From Haliclystus octoradiatus (lineage: Eukaryota; Cnidaria; Staurozoa; Stauromedusae; Haliclystidae), in assembly GCA_916610825.1 (NCBI GenBank), contig OU744448.1, positions 7,302,650-7,366,649 of the forward strand: a stretch of 64,000 nt of DNA, given 5' to 3'. The notes under the pieces are model-generated. The model worked only from the letters and a program-made list of their open reading frames with translations. It made no database searches and was not told the DNA's origin. Shown here in pieces: positions 21,501-27,698 of the stretch (the first letter of the stretch is position 1; the number at the start of each line of letters is the position of its first letter). The translations under genes and the position numbers were made by a program.

Positions 21501-24183
21501 TACATTTTACTGCAGTATCTGAAAGTCAACTTTCTAGGCTGATTGGTTCGTCAGGTTCAAAGTCATGTATAATTGACCCTATTCCAGCTACAGTGTTGAA
21601 GAAATGTTACCCTATTCTCTTGCCTAACATCACTAAGATTGTTAACCTTTCTCTAACATCATCCACTGTTCCAGATGCTATGAAGATTGGTGCTCTTTCT
21701 CCATTACTCAAGACGCCCTCTTTAGACTTCGAACAATTCAAGAACTTTAGACCGATATCAAACCTCACTTTTATCTCAAAATGTACTGAAAAAGCAGTTG
21801 CCTTTCAACTCAACGAACATCTTCATAACAATAACCTGAATGAACTATTCCAGTCTGCCTATAAGAAACATCATAGTACAGAAACAGCACTTCTTCGTGT
21901 TCAAAATGAAATCTTACGAGCACTTGATAGTCGAAGTTCTGTAATTCTACTCCTTTTAGATTTGTCTGCTGCATTTGACACTGTTGACCATCAGATTCTA
22001 TTATCACGACTATCATCCAGATTTGGAATTAAAGGTGCAGCTTTACAATGGTTTAAATCGTATCTCACTGATCGGAAGCAGTTTGTGCATATAAATGATT
22101 CAAGATCTTCAATTAAAAAACTACACTGTGGAGTACCCCAAGGATCTGTCCTCGGACCAATTCTGTATCTTTTGTACACTTCCCCTATTGGTGATATCCT
22201 ACGGAAGCATAATATTCCATTTCATTTGTATGCTGATGACATCCAATTATTTGTTACTTTTAAACCCTCTGTTGATGGTGAAATTCAGTCTGCCATTCAT
22301 CAAATAGAAACTTGTGCTGCTGAAATTGATTCTTGGATGTCTGTTAATAAGTTAAAACTTAACAAAGATAAAACTGAACTTATACATCTTACTTCCCGTT
22401 TCAGTCACTATCCAACAAAGTTTAATATCAACTTTAATGGTGAATACATCGCTCCTACTTCATCTGCACGTAATATTGGTGTTATTTTTGATAAAGATTT
22501 GTCAATGGTTGAACATATTAATTCAGTTTGCAAGTCATCTTTTTACAATCTACGTCGTATTTCGAAAATTAGAAGGTACCTTGATATGGGGACAACCAAG
22601 ATTTTAGTCCATGCATTTATTACATCAAAATTGGACAATTGTAACTCCCTATATTATGGTCTACCAAAATATCTAATAAAGAAATTACAACGCATTCAAA
22701 ATGCAGCAGCTAAACTTGTAATGTGCGCTAACAAATATGATCATGTATCACCTCTTTTATATTCACTTCATTGGCTTCCAGTTGAGCAACGCATCATCTT
22801 CAAAGTTTTATTATTGACTTACAAATGTTTACATAATCTTGCTCCGAATTATTTGAAAGAACTTTTAACTCCTTACAAACCTCAACGCTGTCTTCGATCA
22901 TCATCAGAAACTTTATTAACTGTAGTTTCAAGCAATTTAAAATTCTATGGAGATAAGGCATTTTCAGTGGCGGCACCTATTTTGTGGAACAAGTTACCGG
23001 AAGTAGTTAGATGTAGTGCATCACTAGATGTGTTCAAAAGTAAATTGAAAACACATTTGTTTTGTGTAGCTTTTGGCAGTTAATAACTCAACTTTATTTT
23101 ATTGACACTATATTTTAGGCACATAAATGTGTATTAATCATTATCGTTTACTTTTACTTTTTAATTTTACTAAAGTTCGAAACTAATATGATGTTGATTG
23201 TAAATTTTTATTTATTTTTTTTTACACTTAGATATTGTAAAGCGCTTAGAGCAAATGATATAGGCGCTATAAAAATTTATTATTATTATTATTATTATAA
23301 ACAATCACCTTCAAAAGAATTATTGATTATAAAATAAACAAACACCGATATCTCCGTCATTTCTTATCAAATCAGCTTCAAATTTCGACAAATCAATATT
23401 TTAGTTAGGTCACTGTATCACTCATTTACTTTGAAAGCGATTTTTCATTAAAAAAAAAACATGGATTAGATGGATTACCTTTGCAGTCTTTGATACATTT
23501 CCACAAATGACACACGTCAACGAACGATTCTTTTCTTCCGTTTGTATTTGTTTTTGTTTCACTTCATCAAACTTTTTCTGTTCAGAAAAACTATCGCAAC
23601 ATTTATTAACATGAAGACTCTTTCTTATTGAGTTCATCTTGCTTAAATCTTTTTTACAAAATTGGCATTCTATCATATCGTCATTCATTTTTCTTTGATT
23701 TCTTATCTCGTGTTCTTGACTTTGTAGCTTTAATGCTAACATTTGATCTTGCTCGGTATTTTCTTGTGGAAGTAAATGGTCATCGGGTACTTGTCTATTA
23801 GGGCCATTTTCTCCAATTGCTTGTTTGTCTAGACATGCATTCACATGATCTGTAACTGTTTGAACATTGGCTGTTGCAAGGAATACTTCATTACAAACAA
23901 TGCATGAATTGATTTCTATTGAGACAGATGATACAATTTTGCTAGTTGAAGCTGTTTCTTCACTTATTTGATTCTGAGATTCTGTTGAGACATATTCTTG
24001 TGCTAGTAGATTTTTTTCATTTCCACGTAACAATTTCCTGTTCTTTTGCTTTTTACTTCGATTAAATTTACTAACCTTCGATTGAAAATCTGTAACAGGG
24101 TCATCATTTTCGTCATCAAAATCAAATACTGATGTGGAAACTTTGAGCTTTTTGACCTTAACTGTAGCACGTTTTTTAGGCAT
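457..24183 (-). CDS. SLX4: SLX4 structure-specific endonuclease scaffold, 15-16 exons
   Basis: SLX4 is the nuclear scaffold that binds SLX1, MUS81-EME1 and XPF-ERCC1 for Holliday junction and interstrand crosslink repair. Coding exons, 5' to 3' on the minus strand: 24183-23479, 18070-17886, 17099-17012, 15676-15574, 14029-13977, 12604-12209, 11937-11770, 10607-10444, 8239-6634, 5943-4867, 4522-4435, 3743-3488, 2829-2799, 1960-1877, 661-572. All have GT-AG borders, the phases join without a break and the total is 5094 bp (1698 codons). Order of parts: UBZ4-like fingers (about residues 94-117, 173-195, 224-244), BTB (about 534-640), acidic Asp/Asn/Ser-rich region (about 640-1156), a TPMPNF..MQTPALK motif leading into SAP (1512-1545), SLX1-binding domain (1641-1698). 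A candidate last exon is 507-457. Assignment rests on domain order and on recognisable SAP and SLX1-binding sequence. Regions between domains are low complexity. Confidence 0.9.
572..1960 (-). CDS. SLX4: SLX4 exons for the C-terminal SLX1-binding domain
   Basis: Two phase-0 exons. Exon 1960-1877 (28 codons) reads CGGSELDKKL and ends FLRENEKWYLKVLTYQ. Exon 661-572 (30 codons) begins PIDVNEFSQSVRDAG and ends KLKAFLDKQ. Joined, they match the pattern of the SLX4 C-terminal domain, in which a helix ending in a 'VLLYQP' type sequence is followed by a helix leading to 'LLDFLD'. This domain holds the SLX1 nuclease subunit. The 1215-bp intron between them has an (ATC)n-like run near 1350-1390 and nothing else that I recognise. 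Confidence 0.88.
2799..3743 (-). CDS. SLX4: SLX4 linker exons between SAP and SLX1-binding domain
   Basis: Exon 3743-3488 (256 bp) encodes a basic then acidic linker starting RKWEEQPDKPKRRR, with likely nuclear localisation clusters KPKRRR and SKRRK. Exon 2829-2799 is only 31 bp and encodes DYESLDELPK. The donor of the first leaves two bases (AG) that join the first base (T) of the second to give Ser, so the split codon supports the tiny exon. I see no catalytic motif, and none is expected. Confidence 0.75.
3067..3156. mobile_element. palindromic AATAAAATGAGTC hairpin element
   Basis: The left arm TAAATAAATAAAATGAGTC plus AAAAAGAGACATAC is matched by GTATGTTTCTTTTTTGACTC running on to ATTTTTATTTATTTA. 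Arms are about 35 bp with a short CG-containing loop (gagaaccactgcgagaac). A second full copy lies at 36985-37084 and a half copy at about 10240-10345. No coding capacity. The superfamily is not assigned. Confidence 0.6.
3909..4085 (+). mobile_element. pogo/Tigger-like MITE, copy 1
   Basis: This 177-bp element starts CAGTCAAACCTGTTATAACG and ends with the inverted form (..TATACAGGTTTCACTG). It is flanked by TA on both sides (3907-3908, 4086-4087). The TIR shape and TA duplication fit pogo/Tigger elements of the Tc1-mariner group. It lies in the SLX4 intron between exons 4435-4522 and 3488-3743. Confidence 0.75.
4200..4380. repeat. GTTCATGAAC-rich palindromic repeat
   Basis: Repeated TTCATGAAC and TTCATGAATG motifs lie between a 'ccccggagaaaaacttttcgagttcatg' type left end and a decayed right end. 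It belongs to the same family as copies at about 8505-8960, 11455-11600, 16745-16920, 44500-44740, 46585-46700, 52010-52200 and 54000-54150. Confidence 0.55.
4435..4522 (-). CDS. SLX4: SLX4 SAP-domain exon
   Basis: This is an 88-bp exon with a clean acceptor (tttcataacag) and donor (GAAT|GTAAGT). It encodes KKMKEHGIRPMKKKHMAGKL followed by VEIYKYTHE. It continues the TPALK end of exon 5943-4867 in phase 0 and leaves one base that forms Phe with the next exon at 3743. The pattern (basic helix, HGIRP turn, second helix ending YTH) is the SLX4 SAP domain that contacts MUS81. Confidence 0.9.
4867..5943 (-). CDS. SLX4: SLX4 exon with NKSPC repeats and the pre-SAP motif
   Basis: 359 codons in phase 0. 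The first 130 codons are acidic and serine-rich. The middle carries six to seven copies of a seven-residue motif of the type NKSPCLA (plus-strand about 5320-5430), an in-frame 21-bp minisatellite. Near the end are MDFIGGIDQDHCTWENSP and TPMPNFTEMQTPALK, the second being the conserved SLX4 lead-in to SAP. Several SP/TP sites could be CDK phosphorylation sites, which is an inference from motif only. Confidence 0.85.
6634..8239 (-). CDS. SLX4: large acidic SLX4 exon downstream of BTB
   Basis: 535 full codons plus one shared base. The first about 20 residues (RYQLHDFENLCDCHKDVISK) finish the BTB fold. The rest is rich in Asp, Asn, Ser and Glu with hardly any hydrophobic core. Short hydrophobic runs next to acidic stretches, LIMVDDSDE (about residues 1121-1129) and VLINDSDED, look like SUMO-interacting motifs, which are known in vertebrate SLX4. 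The donor TTATAT|GTAAGT keeps phase 0. Open frames on the plus strand here are shadows of the biased composition. Confidence 0.85.
9331..9745. mobile_element. foldback element with about 85-110-bp imperfect arms
   Basis: The left arm (about 9331-9413) holds GATTCATTCACGAAAGAATA, and the right arm (about 9634-9745) holds the reverse complement around TATTCTTTTGTGAATGAATC. Pairing extends across GGTCTGTGTGA and the CTCTGTCC end. The spacer has no recognisable gene. It sits in the SLX4 intron between exons 8239-6634 and 10607-10444. Confidence 0.55.
10025..10198. mobile_element. TTAA-flanked palindromic MITE (piggyBac-like target site)
   Basis: Nearly perfect arms of about 38 bp start TTAAACACTTTCTTTG and meet again as the inverted copy ending AAAGTGTTTAA. 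The shared core is GCAATATGGGTTATATAAAC. Both outer ends are TTAA, the target site of piggyBac transposases. The loop has no ORF. Confidence 0.6.
10240..10345. repeat. half copy of the AATAAAATGAGTC hairpin element
   Basis: The left arm (aatcaataaaatgagtcaaaaaaagagacatac) is present, but the right arm is replaced by 'cttgctactccgagtttcatgccatacggcgatc'. A diverged relative of that second part also occurs at about 3815-3890. Confidence 0.45.
10444..11937 (-). CDS. SLX4: SLX4 BTB-domain exons
   Basis: Exon 11937-11770 (56 codons, phase 0) ends with the classic BTB opening DLNIFVSNGEKVLAHNTILM followed by LLAPSVAK. Exon 10607-10444 (164 bp) continues with MKWLLDLSEYSKASVLCILK and WIYSGECDF. The fold finishes in the exon that starts at 8239. 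In SLX4 this BTB mediates dimerisation and helps XPF-ERCC1 recruitment. The intron between the exons holds diverged hAT-like MITE ends (about 10753 and 11180-11215) and a GTTCATGAAC repeat (11455-11600). Confidence 0.88.
11455..11600. repeat. GTTCATGAAC-rich repeat
   Basis: A cluster of TTCATGAA, TTTATGAAC and CTCATGAAC motifs in alternating orientation. No clear terminal repeats remain. Confidence 0.45.
12209..17099 (-). CDS. SLX4: SLX4 exons between the zinc fingers and BTB
   Basis: Exons 17099-17012 (88 bp), 15676-15574 (103 bp), 14029-13977 (53 bp) and 12604-12209 (396 bp) all splice in frame. They encode a mostly disordered linker, including CTNVLPPILMKDDEKVNAEL, ALDSINDDDIQCTPAMQPSY and DSDEDSSERDTEAEAQM. 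The last exon ends SMISCAALCATE at a perfect donor (GAG|GTAAGT). In vertebrate SLX4 this stretch holds the XPF-binding region, but I cannot point to the contact residues here. Confidence 0.75.
12775..13651. mobile_element. PIF/Harbinger-like non-autonomous transposon with perfect 33-bp TIRs
   Basis: The ends are GGCTAGGGTTATATGGACGC plus ACCGAACTCAATT and its exact inverted copy. Both sides are flanked by TAA (12772-12774, 13652-13654). A 3-bp TAA/TTA duplication is typical of PIF/Harbinger. The 877-bp interior has two short ORFs of no clear family and an inner perfect palindrome at about 12904-12936. It lies in the SLX4 intron between exons 12604 and 13977. Confidence 0.7.
14667..15126. mobile_element. 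long-TIR foldback MITE with TA duplication
   Basis: Arms of about 105-115 bp (14667-14785 and 15020-15126) start GACCGAGCG..CGCCACAGAAC and share AAAAGTGTTCATAAAAATAT near the inner end. Flanks are TA on both sides. The left arm has an extra 8-bp GGCGAGCG, a small internal duplication. No ORF. Confidence 0.65.
15896..16072 (+). mobile_element. pogo/Tigger-like MITE, copy 2
   Basis: Same 177-bp family as 3909-4085, with CAGTCAAACCTGTTATAGCG at the left and an inverted end, flanked by TA. It lies in an SLX4 intron. Confidence 0.75.
16290..16432. mobile_element. hAT-like MITE, second copy
   Basis: The left end CAATGTCCGACAAAAG and right end TTTTTCCGGACCCTG match the element at 280-453. The 8-bp flanks ATCCTATT and ACCCTACT agree at six positions, so the duplication is decayed. 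Confidence 0.5.
16745..16920. repeat. GTTCATGAAC-rich palindromic repeat
   Basis: Six or more TTCATGAAC units occur within 160 bp, with a tgcagaaaaaa left end and a tttttttacaggg right end, the inverted ends seen in better copies at 46585-46700 and 52010-52200. Confidence 0.55.
17400..17745. repeat. GGATCGGATCCGATC-rich repeat region
   Basis: Dense repeats of GATC-containing words (GTCGGATCGGATCCGATCTG at the left, GATCGGATTCG at the right) in both orientations, with poly-A tracts between. It looks like a decayed palindromic element in an SLX4 intron. No terminal duplication was found. Confidence 0.4.
17886..18070 (-). CDS. SLX4: SLX4 exon 2, second half of the third UBZ4-like finger
   Basis: 61 codons plus two bases. 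It begins ALQSHLKKCAKKNEVPTVQL, supplying the His and Cys of a finger whose first two Cys (CVIC) lie at the end of exon 1. The following VPTVQLLNLLKTQ resembles the helix after the second UBZ4 of vertebrate SLX4. The donor is TG|GTAGGT. Confidence 0.9.
18489..19262. mobile_element. nested foldback element with two sets of inverted arms
   Basis: The outer arms (18489-18597 and 19157-19262) share CACGATCCATTTT, GTTTGACTTGCTCTA and TCCGTCCGACATCAGGAA. A second inner pair (about 18880-18945 and 19085-19140) shares GTCGTATCATTTCGAA and TAGCTTGAAGATCGTTG. The element is about 774 bp with no ORF and lies in SLX4 intron 1 just upstream of the LINE. Confidence 0.6.
19380..23299 (+). mobile_element. 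full-length or nearly full-length L2/CR1-type non-LTR retrotransposon
   Basis: One uninterrupted ORF (19856-23083) is followed by a 3' UTR with a stem (AGCGCTTAG..TAGGCGCTAT, 23241-23270) and a (TTA)n tail at about 23278-23297, the usual end of L2/CR1 elements. The 5' boundary is not sharp; a change of composition near 19380 is my estimate. It sits in SLX4 intron 1, antisense to SLX4. Confidence 0.8.
19856..23083 (+). CDS. LINE ORF: endonuclease plus reverse transcriptase, 1075 aa
   Basis: Residues 1-118 are a basic N-terminus of unknown role. About 120-345 form an apurinic-type endonuclease (EEP fold): NARS (N129), LTETW (E156), GDFNIH (D271, N273) and SDHLA (D335, H336). About 600-870 form the reverse transcriptase: LDLSAAFDTVDH (D701, D707), GVPQGSVLGP, and the catalytic YADD (791-794). 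The C-terminus resembles the thumb and tail of L2/CR1 proteins. All key acidic residues are intact and there is no stop or frameshift, so the copy is recent and could be active. No separate ORF1 is seen. The initiator is the first Met of the open frame. Confidence 0.9.
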   Translation: MAMNDLITIRYDRYQLLNLRDYGSASLYNNDIYCNNKTFMKRKHKRGRRGGKKFVISAFLKFARTRNKNERDCHHGNKTIPVVTMYHLSRSSPSIQHKCSRDKNNLINIDCNHLINEKSQSLVNFCLLNARSVNNKAVIVKDYVVENNVDILALTETWLKQSDDNHTIEELCPNGFVFKHISRGDTRGGGVGVLSRKTLKLKQLIVNNFRSFEMMEFSLPCSDMTTLRILLVYRPPPSATNCLSPSLFLDEFSTLLEALVISTGRLLIVGDFNIHVDNKSDTLSVKFLDLLDSFNLYQHVDAATHRSQHTLDLFITRKDEMFINNIIIHDPIISDHLALHCTLSLKKPRNEKCYLSYRNLKKIDYETFYNDLQDSSLLSSPTAHSNPVDALHEYDKNLSELLDKHAPLKSRLITVRHNSPWYSNNIAIQKNIRRKLERRWRHSKLSVDRDAYADQCHFVNNMICQAKMNYYSTIINECKHDQKQLFKNVSKVLCLKSTSNLPTFSSTDVLTNKFSDFFHDKIVNIRNTLPIPATIEILENLYCGQTEFLHFTAVSESQLSRLIGSSGSKSCIIDPIPATVLKKCYPILLPNITKIVNLSLTSSTVPDAMKIGALSPLLKTPSLDFEQFKNFRPISNLTFISKCTEKAVAFQLNEHLHNNNLNELFQSAYKKHHSTETALLRVQNEILRALDSRSSVILLLLDLSAAFDTVDHQILLSRLSSRFGIKGAALQWFKSYLTDRKQFVHINDSRSSIKKLHCGVPQGSVLGPILYLLYTSPIGDILRKHNIPFHLYADDIQLFVTFKPSVDGEIQSAIHQIETCAAEIDSWMSVNKLKLNKDKTELIHLTSRFSHYPTKFNINFNGEYIAPTSSARNIGVIFDKDLSMVEHINSVCKSSFYNLRRISKIRRYLDMGTTKILVHAFITSKLDNCNSLYYGLPKYLIKKLQRIQNAAAKLVMCANKYDHVSPLLYSLHWLPVEQRIIFKVLLLTYKCLHNLAPNYLKELLTPYKPQRCLRSSSETLLTVVSSNLKFYGDKAFSVAAPILWNKLPEVVRCSASLDVFKSKLKTHLFCVAFGS
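23479..24183 (-). CDS. SLX4: SLX4 exon 1: start codon and UBZ4-like zinc fingers
   Basis: 235 codons from ATG (24183-24181), MPKKRATVKVKKLK, a basic start. Two complete C2HC-type fingers are visible: C94-x2-C97..H113-x3-C117 and C173-x2-C176..H191-x3-C195. A third begins at C224-x2-C227 and is finished in exon 2. UBZ4 domains bind ubiquitin and bring SLX4 to damage sites. The donor is AAAG|GTAATC at 23479/23478. The reading frame beyond the donor soon loses homology, supporting the splice. Confidence 0.9.
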
Positions 24184-24956
24184 TTTTAAATCAAAACCTT
24201 GTTACCAAACTACAACTGAATGATGTGGCTTTCAATCTTATAAAATGTGTTGATAAAATAATATTGGTTTGGCAATGGTGTCCATGTTAAGCAGAGTAAA
24301 CTGAAGTTAAGATCAGGAACTTTTAAACCAACCAGGTCAGTATAGGCTAGGATATTTACTGTAGGCATAACGAAAATTCAGCATTCACCATAAAATTCCT
24401 TCAATGTTGGCGGTTGGATTATTGATATTGGTTTTCGTTTCGAGTACATGTTCAAGAAGTAAACCAAAATCTAGTTAAATTAAACCTTTAATACAATTCA
24501 CCATGTATTTTGCTTTAAATCACCACTGCTTGCATAAGTAACAAATAAAGATCTTTAATTGCAGAAAAGATAAGCATTGCAAAGCTAGAATTCTGCAAAA
24601 ATGCATGTATGGTTTGGAGCTGACTGATTTCTTGGCATGCAGAAAGCCGCCATGTTAGAAGTGGGGACTGCTTTCATGGGGCACTTCGATAGACCCTGAA
24701 CTCCTGAAGTTTGAAAAACTCTTCACTCTTTCGTGCCTTCACGGATACTGTGGTCATTATGGGGCGATAAATCTTATACTGCTACACAGCAAATCGAAAT
24801 CTATATTGCAAATATAAAGAAATTTATCTATCTATTCTATATCCTCAGTTTCATTTTTGGAAAAAATTCGTTATTTAGGGGCATTATAGTGGAAATCAAC
24901 TTCTTCTTATAAAGCAGATTTTGGCGCGAAACGTATCAATCTGAGACAAAACTAGC
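24184..24956. promoter_or_regulatory. divergent promoter region between SLX4 and MBLAC1
   Basis: A 773-bp head-to-head gap. It contains the E2F palindrome at 24920-24931 and a TATA-like ATAAAG near 24909. No ORF or repeat is recognised. The transcription starts are not determined. Confidence 0.55.
24920..24931. promoter_or_regulatory. perfect palindromic E2F site TTTGGCGCGAAA
   Basis: TTTGGCGCGAAA, the symmetric high-affinity E2F/DP consensus, lies 26 bp before the MBLAC1 ATG. In an AT-rich background a chance match to this 12-mer is unlikely. E2F sites drive G1/S genes, which suits both neighbours. Confidence 0.6.
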
Positions 24957-25553
24957 ATGGCGGTCAGTATTCAAATAAAAGTTTTACTTGAAGGATACAG
25001 TTATGAAGATGAAAGTGGTCGTTATCATGCTTCGGGAAGCTCAACTTTTGTCAAATACAAAGACATTAATATAATTGTCGATACTGGAAGTCCATGGGAT
25101 GGGGAAATTATCATCAATGGTTTAAAAGAAAATAACATTTTACCTGAAGATATCAATTTTGTAGTAGGAACACATGGACATTCAGACCATATTGGAAATT
25201 TAAACTTATTTCAAAAAGCAACACATATTATTGGGTTTGATATATGTGATAAAGATATATATCATGATAATGAACTAAAAAAGGGTGGTAACTATGTTAT
25301 AATAGAGGGAATTATTGAAGTTGTTCCTACTCCAGGGCATACACACTCAGATGTTTCACTCATAATATATAACACGGAAAAATATGGAACAGTAGCTATT
25401 GCAGGAGATTTATTTGAATGTAAAAATGATGAAAATACTTGGCAAGACATTAGTGAAGATATTGAAATGCAAAAAATAAACCGCAGTAAAGTATTATCAT
25501 TTGCAGATTATATTATTCCGGGACATGGTGCTATGTTCAAAGTTAATAAATGA
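24957..25553 (+). CDS. MBLAC1: MBLAC1-like metallo-beta-lactamase-fold nuclease
   Basis: 198 aa, single exon. It has the metallo-beta-lactamase metal ligands in order: H73-x-H75-x-D77-H78 (THGHSDHIGN), H128 (PTPGHT), D151 (AGDLFE) and H190 (IPGHG). The compact single-domain layout and the motifs match MBLAC1, which in humans acts as the endonuclease for 3' processing of replication-dependent histone pre-mRNA. Human MBLAC1 is longer mainly at the N-terminus. The ATG follows an E2F site and a TATA-like box. AATAAA at 25573 follows the stop by about 20 bp. It is divergent from SLX4. The alternative is another small glyoxalase-II-like hydrolase. Confidence 0.85.
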   Translation: MAVSIQIKVLLEGYSYEDESGRYHASGSSTFVKYKDINIIVDTGSPWDGEIIINGLKENNILPEDINFVVGTHGHSDHIGNLNLFQKATHIIGFDICDKDIYHDNELKKGGNYVIIEGIIEVVPTPGHTHSDVSLIIYNTEKYGTVAIAGDLFECKNDENTWQDISEDIEMQKINRSKVLSFADYIIPGHGAMFKVNK

Positions 25554-26683
25554 AGTAATGTTATCTCTCTCTTTAATAAAATCATTTTCTTTGCATTTTT
25601 GGAAAAAACGTGTGTTGAAATTTTATTTGTAAAGATTGCATAATTGTATAATAACATAGCTGTATATTATAGGCTGGCTTGCAATGGTTAAATCCATTCT
25701 TTAACATAATAAACAATTAATCTTGCTGACTATCAGCGAGGAGAGTGACAAGCGTTGAGGTAGAAAAGGCTAAACTATAAATAAATTTTCAGAATTCTCA
25801 ATTCATTCACACATAGCTCTACACAGTCTCAACGGCTCTTGGCACCCCTGATTCGAATACCATCAAGATAGTGAGATGATATCCTAGGCAGGTAATGAAT
25901 ATTAAAATCAAGGTTTGATACCTTTGTTTGTAGTAGGTATAGATACTACCAGAAATTTGCTAAAATCACAACACGCATGTCAGTAAATAAAATTACTGCA
26001 GGATGAAGAACAGATTTGTGGTTTAGCGTTTTGGATTTGTATTAGAATATTGTATTAGAAATTATTTATTAAAAATTCAGAAAATTCCAAGTCCAAGGTG
26101 TACATTGACCTACAGAGTTTGTGGTTGTAGCTTGGTTTATAGTTTGCAGCAGAGAATGTAAGTTTTCTAAAATCGATTTTCAAAAGCCAGTTTGAAGGTC
26201 AACTAAATTTGAGAAATAAGGCGTGACGGGAAAAATTCAGGTTCCCAGATTATTTGGAACTTTGTGAGCGTGACTGCATTGATTTTGTGTGCTGGGTAGA
26301 TATTTCCCATGAATTTTTCCTAAATTGGTTCTAAACCTTCTAAAAAGTCAATATATCATCCGCGCTACAATGTTGTCAGGTAAAGAGACTTGATCAATAC
26401 AAGTATTCCAACTATTGGATTGAAAAATCCGTCAAATCTTAATAAGTTTAAAGAGAAACAATGAATTACATGAATTACAGTGAAGTTCAATACAGAAAAT
26501 CACCGTGCGTGAACTGTTTGGTCCACTTTCCACTGCATACAACAGGAGAGATTCTTTTTTAATTGATAAATAAAATAAATATCAATCAATATCAAAGCAA
26601 TTATTGAAAAAAAATCCAAATGGTAAAATAGACATTAGTTTGGATATAAATATAGGCGCTAAGATATACTGTTTCACATATAA
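25554..26683. other. intergenic, MBLAC1 to small membrane protein gene
   Basis: Convergent gap. Apart from the MBLAC1 polyadenylation signal at about 25573, I see no gene, clear repeat or RNA. Confidence 0.5.
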
Positions 26684-26899
26684 TCAACATCCTGCTTTTC
26701 CATGAACCATGTTTTGAGCAGCAGTGTATGGCAAGTCTACTCCTTTATGTAATATAACTTTTAACTCTCCACAATTACAGCATGCAGTGAATGGTACAAC
26801 CAATACATATAGGATAGCACAAAGAAATCCTAAAGGCCAAAATAATACTATCAGTAAAATAAACCATACTAAAGACCATAACCAACCAAGATTAGCCAT
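26684..26899 (-). CDS. small two-helix membrane protein, 71 aa
   Basis: A short protein starting MANLGWLWSLVWFILLIVLF. A strongly hydrophobic stretch of about 38 residues (two closely spaced membrane segments with a Pro-Leu-Gly break) is followed by FTACCNCGEL and a polar tail ending HGKAGC. The vicinal cysteines after the second segment could be palmitoylated, which is inferred. I believe similar 70-residue proteins occur in other invertebrates, but I do not know a name or function. The ATG context is AAAATGGC. It is a single exon, convergent with MBLAC1. The overlapping plus-strand ORF is a shadow. Confidence 0.65.
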   Translation of the reverse strand: MANLGWLWSLVWFILLIVLFWPLGFLCAILYVLVVPFTACCNCGELKVILHKGVDLPYTAAQNMVHGKAGC

Positions 26900-26942
26900 T
26901 TTAATTGCACACCAGGGAAAAGCTAAAATGCACAGCTGTTAA

Positions 26943-27698
26943 CAGTCAGCTTCTTTTAAATCCTGATTTCTGTTGATGAAAAGCTTGTTATCAAACTTTG
27001 AATGACACTTTCTTAATATATAATATGGTAGATATGGTGATGGATTGACGAAATGTAAGAACTGACTACTCTTGCTTGTTTGAAGTTGACAAAATAATTA
27101 TTTCTGTGATCATTCGGTGAAAAAACAGTGAGCTGATTTAATAACTGGGAGGGGCATTCTCAAATGGAGGCACATAATCGGTGACGTCATGATTTCATAT
27201 ATTTTTAACTTAATAACCTATAATAACTGCAAATAAAAGTTTCCAGTAAAACAAAGTAACAAACCATGTAGGATATCTCTTTCATTCTTAAACAACACAT
27301 CGTCATTGTAATTTATACATTTAAATTAATAAGGAATTGTCATTTTGGGTTTGGTATAAATAACCTTATCTTCCAAGTATTTTTATGTATAAATTTTTCT
27401 TGTTTTGGGATATTTTTTCTTTTCTCTTGCGTTATTTTTTCTCTGTCCTTCAGCTTCAGTTTTGTACAAAATACTAAATCTATTTATTGCAAGGATTTTG
27501 AAGCATCCTAGGACCTTGTTTAAGACCTGGCGAAGACCTGATTGGTCCTGGGCTGGCCTCTGGCCTTGCAAGGCCTTGCTGCTATTCTCATATCTCGTAT
27601 TCTCACAAACGAGGTCATGCGAAGCGACCGAACAAAAATTTGATTTGGAACTAGTTTGGAAGTACGGCCGCCCCTTTACGAAATAAAAACACAGCAAA
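26943..27698. other. intergenic and 5' flank of TMEM272-like gene A
   Basis: An AT-rich upstream region with no repeat that I recognise. The open frame 27405-27686 ends just before the gene A ATG but has no recognisable homology, and I treat it as 5' UTR or chance. Confidence 0.4.

Noticed and set aside
27405-27686. Plus-strand 93-aa ORF just before TMEM272-like gene A
   Set aside because: Composition resembles UTR or chance, with no family motif and an out-of-frame relation to the gene A start.
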